This document shows positions 54,205 to 62,490 of a stretch of DNA of 64,000 nucleotides, in pieces (positions within the stretch are counted from its first letter, which is position 1; the number at the start of each line of letters is the position of its first letter). This stretch comes from an uncultured Paracoccaceae bacterium (GTDB taxonomy: Bacteria > Pseudomonadota > Alphaproteobacteria > Rhodobacterales > Rhodobacteraceae), in contig CALMJS010000026.1 of the NCBI GenBank assembly GCA_937864535.1, positions 60,238 to 124,237 on the forward strand. Direction: 5' to 3'. The notes beneath the pieces were generated by a model. The model ran no database searches. It saw only the letters and a program-made list of their open reading frames with translations, and was not told the origin of the DNA. A program made the position numbers and the translations under genes.

Positions 54205-55053
54205 TCAATGATCTAACGCGGCAATCGCGTCCGCCTTGGCCAGAGTGGCGCGAGCCGTCACGATATGCAAGTTTTCTACGATCCGCCCGTCGACAACCGC
54301 AACGCCCTGCCCGGCCTTCATCGCCTCGTCAAAGGCGGCGATCTGACGGCGGGCGAGGTCGATCTCGGCCTCGGTGGGGGCAAAGGCGGCGTTGGCAATA
54401 TCGACCTGCGCCGGGTGGATCAGCGATTTGCCGTCAAAGCCCATATCGCGGCCCTGTTCGCATTCCTCGGCCAGTCCTGCCTCGTCCTTAAAGGCGTTGT
54501 AGACGCCGTCGATGGCAATGACGCCATGCGCCTTGGCGGCCAAGAGGCAGGCCTGCAAGCTATAGAGCAGCGGTTCGCGGCGGGCCGCTTTGCGGGTGTT
54601 CAGGTCCTTGGCCAGATCGTTGGTGCCCAGAACGAAGCCTTCGACGGACGGATGCGCGGCGATGGCGGCGGCATTGATCACCCCCAGCGGGGTTTCCATC
54701 ATCGCCCAGATTTTCATCTCTCCCACGATTTCGACCAAGGCATCGACATCGGCGGGGCTGTTCACCTTGGGCAGCAGAATGGCGTCGCAATCCATTTCCA
54801 GCACCTCGGCGGCATCGTCGCGGCCCCATTCGGTGTCCAGCGCGTTGATCCGCACGATCCGATAGCGGTTGCCATAGCCGCCCTGATACAGCGCCTCTTT
54901 CAGCGTGTGACGGGCAGCGACCTTTTCATCCGGGGCGACGGCATCTTCGAGGTCGAACAGGATGGCATCGACCGACAGGCCGCGGGCCTTGTCCAGGGCG
55001 CGATCCTTGGACCCGGGAATATAGAGGGCAGAGCGGAACGGGCGATTGGTCAT
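54205..55053 (-). CDS. mcl2: Malyl-CoA thioesterase-like CitE family protein (Mcl2 type)
   Basis: The 282-residue protein belongs to the CitE/malyl-CoA lyase family, with RSALYIPGSKDRALDKARGL, ILFDLEDAVAPDEK, AILLPKVNSPADV, WAMMETPLGVINA and DGVYNAFKDEAGL. Rhodobacter Mcl2 hydrolyses (3S)-malyl-CoA to malate in the ethylmalonyl-CoA pathway, and its C-terminal IVENLHVA resembles the IVENLHIVTA found here. Mcl1, the lyase, begins differently. I chose 55053, with AGGA nine bases upstream; the frame is open to 55095. It heads the operon with the nnrU-like, DUF1737 and mch genes. Confidence 0.82.
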   Translation of the reverse strand: MTNRPFRSALYIPGSKDRALDKARGLSVDAILFDLEDAVAPDEKVAARHTLKEALYQGGYGNRYRIVRINALDTEWGRDDAAEVLEMDCDAILLPKVNSPADVDALVEIVGEMKIWAMMETPLGVINAAAIAAHPSVEGFVLGTNDLAKDLNTRKAARREPLLYSLQACLLAAKAHGVIAIDGVYNAFKDEAGLAEECEQGRDMGFDGKSLIHPAQVDIANAAFAPTEAEIDLARRQIAAFDEAMKAGQGVAVVDGRIVENLHIVTARATLAKADAIAALDH

Positions 55054-55306
55054 CTGATTCTTCCTCGCAATTTTGTTGCGTGAAAGAGACCTCATTTGAC
55101 GGATTCATTCAACAGACTTTTTGCCGCGCCGCAGCGACCAAAGTCGCACCTGCGGCATGATCCGGATCGCAGTCTGGGCCTGCAACGCGACAAACCCCTC
55201 AAAGTTCCGGCAAAAAACAGAAATTTTCAGTGCAACCATATCCGGCTCATCGGGCTTTTCCCTTCAATGCCGGCACTGACCGGTCCGATTTTGAAAGGAT
55301 ACCACG

Positions 55307-55897
55307 ATGAAACGCTTTTTGCTGACCACTGTCGCAGCTCTTGCCCTGACCGGTCCAGTTCTGGCCCAGGACCTGACCACCAACGTCGACACTTCGGTTT
55401 CGGCGACGGTGGGCGATCAATCACTGTCCGCCGACGTGAGCGGGGCTGTGGACGCAACGGTTGATGGCCTGTCCGATGCGGCGACTTCGGTCGGGGATGC
55501 GGTCTCGGGCGCCGTTGATGCCACCGCCGCTGCGGCCAGCGATATGGCCGCCAGTGTCGAGGCCAAATTTCAGGCGATGACCACCGCCGATATCGACCTA
55601 GAAGGTTTCAGCGCCGCGGCGAGCACCGACATCACCGCCGAAGCCCTGCTGGGCCTGCCCGTGAACAGCCCATCGAATGACTATCTGGGCGACATCGGCG
55701 ACATCGTTCTGGGCGCGGATGGTACCATCGACGCGGTCATTCTGGACGTCGGTGGCTTCCTCGGGATCGGGGAAAAACCTGTGGCTGTCGCCTTTGAAGA
55801 CCTGATCATTTTCAAGGCGGAGGACAGCATGGAAATGCGCGTGTTCTTCGGCGCGACGGCGGAAATCCTTGACGCGATGCCCGCCTACGAAGGCTAA
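55307..55897 (+). CDS. Secreted PRC-barrel domain protein
   Basis: The 196-residue precursor has a signal peptide ending VLA before QDLTT, an Ala/Asp/Ser-rich low-complexity part (about 25-95) that could form an amphipathic helix, and a C-terminal PRC-barrel domain (ALLGLPVNSPSNDYLGDIGDIVL in two pieces, then ILDVGGFLGIGEKPVAVAFEDL). Such proteins are exported; PRC-barrels mostly mediate protein interactions. AAAGGA precedes the ATG. The gap from mcl2 (55054-55306) holds promoters for both directions presumably but no motif that I can name. Confidence 0.82.
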   Translation: MKRFLLTTVAALALTGPVLAQDLTTNVDTSVSATVGDQSLSADVSGAVDATVDGLSDAATSVGDAVSGAVDATAAAASDMAASVEAKFQAMTTADIDLEGFSAAASTDITAEALLGLPVNSPSNDYLGDIGDIVLGADGTIDAVILDVGGFLGIGEKPVAVAFEDLIIFKAEDSMEMRVFFGATAEILDAMPAYEG

Positions 55898-55921
55898 CCC
55901 GTTCCCCCTGTTGACGAGTAT

Positions 55922-55949
55922 GGCCGCCCTCCCCAGGGGCGGCCCTTTT
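55922..55949 (+). terminator. terminator after the PRC-barrel gene
   Basis: GGCCGCCC (55922-55929) pairs with GGGCGGCC (55937-55944) and is followed by CTTTTT. It ends the rightward gene and lies against the stop of the leftward permease. Confidence 0.85.
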
Positions 55950-56702
55950 TCATGCCAACAAATGGGTCAGCGCGTCGTAGATCAGCTTGACCGACACCAA
56001 CCCCAAGGTCGTCACCACAAAGTTAAAGAAGATCTTCTCTGGCAGGATTTTGACCAGTTTCACCCCTGCAAAAACCGAAATGACCGCAGGCACCATCAGG
56101 ATCGCGGCATTGCGCAGGCTGGTGACGTTGATCTGCCCCAATAGCGCGTAGGGGATCAGTTTGATCGCGTTGATATAGGCAAACGCGATGGTCGTGGTCC
56201 CGGCAAACACCAATTTATCCATCTTTAGCGGCAAGACGAACATCTGATAGGGCGGCGCGCCAGCGTGGCTGACAAAGCTGGTAAAGCCGGCGATCGCCGT
56301 CCAGATCAGACCCTTGCGCGGTTTCAGCGGCTCTGCCGGGACCTCGCGGCCACGGCGCAGCACGAAATTGAGCGTAAAGGTCGCGCCGATCAGGCCGACC
56401 AGCAGCGTCACCACATCCTTGGACACGATGGACGCCATCAGACCGCCCAGGACCACGCCGACAGTCGCACCGAACATCGTGATTTTCAGCACCCGTTTGT
56501 CAAAGGCCTTGCGGTAGGTATAGACCCCGAAAATATCCGACACGACGAACACCGGCAGCAACAGACCCGCCGCGACGACCGGATCAATGACCAGCGCCAT
56601 CACCGGAACGGCGATGGTGCCCAGCGACGACAACCCGCCCTTGCTCAGTCCGACACTGATCGAAGCGATGACCGCCACGACCCAAAACGCAATACCTTCC
56701 AC
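55950..56702 (-). CDS. TauE/SafE family permease
   Basis: The 250-residue membrane protein has about eight hydrophobic segments and the TauE/SafE layout, with GLSKGGLSSLGTIAVPVMALVID in two pieces and FTSFVSHAGAPPYQMFVLPLKMD. Family members export sulfite, sulfoacetate or related organosulfur anions, and others act on unknown anions. It starts at GTG (complement of 56700-56702), behind AGGAGG, five bases before. It is divergent from mdh and converges on the PRC-barrel gene. Confidence 0.86.
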   Translation of the reverse strand: MEGIAFWVVAVIASISVGLSKGGLSSLGTIAVPVMALVIDPVVAAGLLLPVFVVSDIFGVYTYRKAFDKRVLKITMFGATVGVVLGGLMASIVSKDVVTLLVGLIGATFTLNFVLRRGREVPAEPLKPRKGLIWTAIAGFTSFVSHAGAPPYQMFVLPLKMDKLVFAGTTTIAFAYINAIKLIPYALLGQINVTSLRNAAILMVPAVISVFAGVKLVKILPEKIFFNFVVTTLGLVSVKLIYDALTHLLA

Positions 56703-56832
56703 CTGATCCTCCTAGAATCACACAAGTGATTCGCCTTGGCCGCCCCAATTGTGTGCCATTGTATGCACAGGTTTAGCGCAAACACCGCAAATGTCATAGG
56801 TGAACCAATGCGCCGCACCGCATCAGACTTGA

Positions 56833-57858
<1,026 letters not shown>

Positions 57859-57882
57859 TCCTCTGCCAACCGATACGACAGA

Positions 57883-57909
57883 ACGCGCGCCCCTCGGGCG
57901 CGCGTTTTT
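57883..57909 (+). terminator. mdh terminator
   Basis: ACGCGCGCCC (57883-57892) pairs with GGGCGCGCGT (57896-57905) around CTC, followed by a T run. It follows the mdh stop by 24 bases. Confidence 0.9.
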
Positions 57910-57984
57910 GTTTGGGCGGACCCGGCGGCGTGGGTTGACAGTCCGGACCCCGATGGCATTCATCCCTTCATCCAGGAGAGTGCC

Positions 57985-59220
57985 ATGCCCCATTTCGATG
58001 AAGAATTGACCGACCGCCTATGTCGTTACGCAGCCATTGACAGCCAATCCGACCCGGACGGCAGGACCGACGGCCCTTCGACCGAGATCCAATACGGCAT
58101 GCTGAACCTGTTGCGGGACGAATTGACGGCCATCGGGGCGCAGGATGTCACCGTAACGGACTATGGCACAGTGCTGGCGACGATCCCCGCCACGGCAGAG
58201 GGGCCGACCATCGGCTTTCTCGCACATGTGGACACCGCGCCGCAGTTCAACGCCACTGGCGTCAAACCCCGTGTGATTAAGGGGTATAACGGCGGCACGA
58301 TCAGCTTTCCGGACAATCCCGCGCTGACCATGTCCCCGGCCGATACGCCCTATCTGGCGGAAAAGGTCGGCGAGGACCTGATCACCGCCTCTGGCCTCAC
58401 GCTGCTGGGTGCGGACGACAAGGCTGGCGTGGCGATCATCATGACCGCCGCCCGCCACCTGCTGGAAAATCCCGCCATTCCGCATGGCAAGATCCGCATC
58501 GCCTTTACCCCCGACGAAGAGATCGGTCGCGGCGTGTCCGCCGCCCTCCCCGGCGATCTGGGCGTGGACTGGGCCTATACCTTTGACGGCGGCGCGCGCG
58601 GCGAAATCGAGTTCGAGACTTTTAGCGCCGACGGGGCCGTCATCCAGATCGAAGGCGTGTCGATCCACCCCGGTCTGGCCAAGGACAAACTGGTCAACGC
58701 GACCCATCTGGCGGCCAAGATCGTGCAGACCCTGCCGCAATGGTCGATGACCCCGGAAACCACGGATGGTCGCGACGGGTTCGTACACGTGACCGATATG
58801 TCAGGCGGTAGTTCTGACATGGTGATCCGGCTGATTATCCGCGATTTCGAACTCGACGGTCTGGCCGCCAAGGGCGAAATGGTCCAACAGGTCTGCGCCG
58901 CCGTGGCCGCGACCGAACCGCGTGCGCGGATCACTTGTACGATCAAGCCGCAGTACCGCAACATGCGCTATTGGCTGGAAAAGGACATGACCCCCGTCGA
59001 TCTGGCCCGCGCAGCGGCGCAGGAGCTGGGGATCGAGCCGGTGTCGGTGCCAATCCGCGGCGGCACCGACGGGTCGCGCCTGACGGAAATGGGTGTGCCC
59101 TGCCCCAATCTGTTCACCGGGATGCAGAACATCCATGGACCGCTGGAATATGTCAGCGTGCAGGACATGGCCCGCGCCACCGACCTGTGCCTGACCATCG
59201 CGCAAAAGGCCGTTCGTTAA
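57985..59220 (+). CDS. pepT: Peptidase T (tripeptide aminopeptidase)
   Basis: The 411-residue M20 metallopeptidase removes the N-terminal residue of tripeptides. It shows FLAHVDTAP with the first zinc histidine, LLGADDKAGVA, FTPDEEIGRGV with the catalytic and metal Glu pair, SIHPGLAKDKLVNA and RGGTDGSRLTEMGVPCPNL, all typical of PepT. GGAG lies about five bases before the ATG. Its TAA overlaps the methyltransferase start by one base. It is located between mdh and the suc genes, where no metabolic link is obvious. Confidence 0.94.
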   Translation: MPHFDEELTDRLCRYAAIDSQSDPDGRTDGPSTEIQYGMLNLLRDELTAIGAQDVTVTDYGTVLATIPATAEGPTIGFLAHVDTAPQFNATGVKPRVIKGYNGGTISFPDNPALTMSPADTPYLAEKVGEDLITASGLTLLGADDKAGVAIIMTAARHLLENPAIPHGKIRIAFTPDEEIGRGVSAALPGDLGVDWAYTFDGGARGEIEFETFSADGAVIQIEGVSIHPGLAKDKLVNATHLAAKIVQTLPQWSMTPETTDGRDGFVHVTDMSGGSSDMVIRLIIRDFELDGLAAKGEMVQQVCAAVAATEPRARITCTIKPQYRNMRYWLEKDMTPVDLARAAAQELGIEPVSVPIRGGTDGSRLTEMGVPCPNLFTGMQNIHGPLEYVSVQDMARATDLCLTIAQKAVR

Positions 59221-59882
59221 TGGCCGTCTCCCCCTACGATGTGCCGGGGTTCTATGACCGTGCTCTGGAAACCGGAAAACATCGGGACATCGTGGGCGGG
59301 CGCTGGGACGAAACCGGGCGGATGCAGATGCAAATTCTGCACGACATCGGCGTCGCGCCGGATCATCACCTGCTGGATATCGGGGCGGGATCGCTGCGGC
59401 TGGGCTGCAAGGCGGTCGAACATCTGAACCCCGGCCACTACTGGGCGACCGATGCGTCGCGGGCGCTGATGCTACGGGGCCGCGATGCCGAACTGTCCGA
59501 CCCCAGCCGCCTGCCCCCCGATCATCTGATTGAGGACGCACGGTTTGATTTTCCCGACGTGCCGAATGTGATCACCCATGCCATCTGCTTTGCTGTGTTC
59601 ACCCATCTGCCGCTGCCCTATCTGCGGCGGGCACTGACGAACCTGCAGCGGTTCGACAGTTTGCAGTGCTTTGCCTTTACCGTTTTTCTGGCCCCCGACG
59701 CCCAGACGGCGCTGCACCCCTATCGCCAACCCGACGGTGTGGTGACCCATGACATCCGTGCGCCCTACCATATGGTCGCGGGCGATGTGGAACATGTAGC
59801 CCAGCAAACCGGCTGGACCCTCACGCATGACCCGCGTCGGTTGCCCCGAGGGCAGGTGCTGTATCAGGCGACGCGCGTCTGA
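59220..59882 (+). CDS. SAM-dependent methyltransferase
   Basis: The 220-residue protein starts at ATG 59220, sharing one base with the pepT stop. It has a class I Rossmann-like motif LLDIGAGSLRLGCKAVEHL with the SAM-binding loop near residue 60, YWATDASRALM after it, and a following helical part. The substrate is not recognisable. Translation is coupled to pepT. No membrane part is seen. Confidence 0.82.
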   Translation: MAVSPYDVPGFYDRALETGKHRDIVGGRWDETGRMQMQILHDIGVAPDHHLLDIGAGSLRLGCKAVEHLNPGHYWATDASRALMLRGRDAELSDPSRLPPDHLIEDARFDFPDVPNVITHAICFAVFTHLPLPYLRRALTNLQRFDSLQCFAFTVFLAPDAQTALHPYRQPDGVVTHDIRAPYHMVAGDVEHVAQQTGWTLTHDPRRLPRGQVLYQATRV

Positions 59883-59957
59883 CCGCAAAATGCGACTAAA
59901 CCCTTGGCACAACCGGCGACTCGGCCCATTCGGATAAGAGCCTGCCGCTTTGTCGAA

Positions 59958-59994
59958 TTTTTGTGATCACACTTTTTTAGTGCGTGATCACAAA
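59958..59994. promoter_or_regulatory. paired GTGATCAC palindromes before sucC
   Basis: GTGATCAC occurs at 59963-59970 and again at 59984-59991, centres 21 bases apart, within a larger dyad TTTTGTGATCACAC to GCGTGATCACAAA. It lies about 100 bases upstream of sucC in the 207-base gap after the methyltransferase gene. No other gene is seen in this gap. Confidence 0.6.
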
Positions 59995-60089
59995 TGTCGG
60001 GTTTTACCGCTCACACATAAAATAACCGTTCTTCGGGGCGTTCTGATGTGCTTAGAGGGGCCGAACCGAAGCACAGCGAGGGACACTCG

Positions 60090-61283
60090 ATGAACATTCA
60101 CGAATATCAGGCCAAGGCGCTCCTGCGCTCGTACGGCGCACCGGTCTCGGATGGCCGCGCTGTGCTCAAGGCCGAAGACGCCAAAAACGCAGCCAGCCAA
60201 CTGGGCGGTCCGCTCTGGGTCGTCAAGGCGCAAATCCACGCAGGTGGCCGCGGCAAGGGCAAATTTGTAGAACCCGAAGCTGGCGAAAAGGGCGGTGTGC
60301 GTCTGGCCAAGTCGGTCGAAGAGGCCGCCGAACAGGCCAAGCAGATGCTGGGCAAGACCCTCGTCACGCACCAGACCGGACCGGCTGGCAAGCAGGTGAA
60401 CCGCATCTACATCGAAGACGGCTCGGACATCACCCGCGAACTCTACCTCGCGCTGCTGGTTGACCGCCAGACCTCGCGCGTGTCGTTCGTCTGCTCGACC
60501 GAAGGCGGCATGGACATCGAAGAAGTCGCTGCCCACACCCCGGAAAAGATCCTGTCGTTCTCGGTCGATCCGGCCACCGGCTATCAGGCCTACCACGGCC
60601 GCCGCATCGCGTTTTCGCTGGGCCTGACCGGCAACCAGATCAAGCAGTGCGTCAAGCTGATGGGCGATCTGTACCGTGCCTTCATCGAGAAGGACATGGA
60701 GATGCTCGAGATCAACCCGCTGATCGTCATGACCGATGGCAACCTCAAGGTGCTGGACGCAAAGCTCGGCTTTGACAACAACGCCCTGTACCGCCAGCCG
60801 GACATCATGGAGCTGCGCGACACCACCGAAGAAGACCCCAAGGAACTCGAAGCGTCCAAGTTCGACCTGAACTACATCGCTCTGGACGGGGAAATCGGCT
60901 GTATGGTGAACGGTGCCGGCCTCGCGATGGCGACGATGGACATCATCAAGCTCTACGGCGCTGAACCGGCGAACTTCCTCGACGTTGGCGGCGGCGCCAC
61001 CAAAGAGAAAGTGACCGAAGCGTTCAAGATCATCACCTCCGACCCGAACGTCAAAGGCATCCTCGTCAACATCTTCGGCGGCATCATGCGCTGCGACGTC
61101 ATCGCGGAAGGCGTTATCGCCGCCGTGAAGGAAGTCGGCCTGCAGGTTCCGCTGGTGGTTCGCCTCGAGGGCACCAACGTCGAGAAGGGCAAGGAAATCA
61201 TCGCGAATTCCGGCCTGAACGTCATCGCGGGTGACAACCTGTCCGATGCCGCCCAGAAAATCGTGAAAGCGGTGAAAGGCTAA
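60090..61283 (+). CDS. sucC: Succinyl-CoA synthetase beta subunit
   Basis: With SucD this enzyme forms ATP or GTP from succinyl-CoA in the TCA cycle. The 397-residue ATP-grasp subunit begins [16 protein letters not shown] and has [38 protein letters not shown] and [15 protein letters not shown]. The ATG at 60090 follows GAGGGACACTC, and the frame is open to 60048. It is separated from sucD by four bases. Succinyl-CoA from the methylmalonyl-CoA route also enters here. Confidence 0.97.
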   Translation: MNIHEYQAKALLRSYGAPVSDGRAVLKAEDAKNAASQLGGPLWVVKAQIHAGGRGKGKFVEPEAGEKGGVRLAKSVEEAAEQAKQMLGKTLVTHQTGPAGKQVNRIYIEDGSDITRELYLALLVDRQTSRVSFVCSTEGGMDIEEVAAHTPEKILSFSVDPATGYQAYHGRRIAFSLGLTGNQIKQCVKLMGDLYRAFIEKDMEMLEINPLIVMTDGNLKVLDAKLGFDNNALYRQPDIMELRDTTEEDPKELEASKFDLNYIALDGEIGCMVNGAGLAMATMDIIKLYGAEPANFLDVGGGATKEKVTEAFKIITSDPNVKGILVNIFGGIMRCDVIAEGVIAAVKEVGLQVPLVVRLEGTNVEKGKEIIANSGLNVIAGDNLSDAAQKIVKAVKG

Positions 61284-61287
61284 GAAA

Positions 61288-62172
61288 ATGGCAGTCCTCG
61301 TTAACGAAAACACCAAAGTTATCTGTCAGGGCTTCACCGGCTCGCAGGGTACGTTCCACAGCGAACAGGCGATTGCCTACGGCACCAAGATGGTTGGCGG
61401 CGTGACCCCCGGCAAGGGCGGCACAACGCACCTGAACCTGCCGGTGTTCAACTCGGTCCACGAAGCCAAGCACGTGACCGAAGCCAACGCCAGCGTGATC
61501 TACGTTCCGCCGCCGTTCGCGGCCGACTCGATCCTCGAAGCGATCGACGCCGAAATGGAACTGATCGTCTGCATCACCGAAGGCATCCCGGTTCTGGACA
61601 TGATGAAGGTCAAGCGCGCGCTGGCAAACAGCAAATCGCGTCTGATCGGGCCGAACTGCCCGGGCGTCATCACCCCCGACGCCTGCAAGATCGGCATTAT
61701 GCCCGGCCACATCCACCGTCGTGGTTCGGTCGGCGTTGTGTCCCGTTCGGGCACCCTGACCTATGAAGCTGTGAAACAGACCTCCGACCTCGGCCTCGGC
61801 CAGTCCTCGGCTGTCGGCATCGGCGGCGACCCGATCAAGGGCACCGAGCACATCGACGTGCTGGAAATGTTCCTGAACGATCCGGAAACCCAGTCGATCA
61901 TCATGATCGGTGAAATCGGTGGTTCGGCAGAAGAAGAAGCTGCGGAATTCCTCGCGCACCAGAAGAAAAAGGGCCGCTGGAAGCCGGTCGCCGGCTTTAT
62001 CGCTGGCCGCACCGCCCCCAAGGGCCGCCGCATGGGCCACGCTGGCGCGATCGTCGCTGGCGGCAAGGGCGACGCCGAGTCCAAGATCGAAGCGATGAAG
62101 TCCGCTGGCATCATCGTGGCCGACAGCCCTGCCCATCTGGGCGAGGCCGTCATGAAGGCCATCAAGGGCTAA
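61288..62172 (+). CDS. sucD: Succinyl-CoA synthetase alpha subunit
   Basis: This subunit binds CoA and carries the phosphohistidine. The 294-residue chain begins [29 protein letters not shown] in two pieces, has [30 protein letters not shown], and [15 protein letters not shown] with the active-site His. It begins four bases after sucC; its ribosome site is weak, so coupling is likely. Its TAA overlaps an ATG of a 105-codon open frame in the following gap. Confidence 0.97.
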   Translation: MAVLVNENTKVICQGFTGSQGTFHSEQAIAYGTKMVGGVTPGKGGTTHLNLPVFNSVHEAKHVTEANASVIYVPPPFAADSILEAIDAEMELIVCITEGIPVLDMMKVKRALANSKSRLIGPNCPGVITPDACKIGIMPGHIHRRGSVGVVSRSGTLTYEAVKQTSDLGLGQSSAVGIGGDPIKGTEHIDVLEMFLNDPETQSIIMIGEIGGSAEEEAAEFLAHQKKKGRWKPVAGFIAGRTAPKGRRMGHAGAIVAGGKGDAESKIEAMKSAGIIVADSPAHLGEAVMKAIKG

Positions 62173-62490
62173 TGCGCCCGGCGCAAGATACCGTCGCCGC
62201 CCGTCGGCAACAGCGCGAACCCCGGCAACACCGGGGTTCCGCCAGTATCCTGCGTGACACCTACTTTGCACAGGCGGGCCATGTCCGCCTGTGTTGCCAC
62301 GACGATTTGACGCGCAGCGCCACCGACCGGACCCGGTCTGTCGCCCTGCGCGCCTGTCGCGTCCTGCGACGGTCCTTGGCACCCCGCCAGTTCCGCGTCC
62401 TGCCCGGAGGAGGGCAAGACGCACTCCCTGGTCAAGGTTCCCGCCCGGTTGCCCTGACCTCTCCCCGCCCCCTCAATCCGAGGTTCTGAT
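62173..62490 (+). other. structured sucD-sucA gap
   Basis: The 318-base gap has two perfect nine-pair hairpins, GAACCCCGG/CCGGGGTTC (62217-62239) and CACAGGCGG/CCGCCTGTG (62269-62293). An open frame of 105 codons (62172-62489) starts inside the sucD stop and ends next to sucA, but its product is Arg-rich with low-complexity and resembles no protein that I know, so I favour RNA structure over coding. No T run or other motif is seen. GAGG eight bases before 62491 is the sucA ribosome site. Confidence 0.6.

Noticed and set aside
62172..62489. A 105-codon frame as a protein gene
   Set aside because: Its start and end are suggestively placed, but the product is Arg-rich and low-complexity. I kept it only as part of the gap finding.
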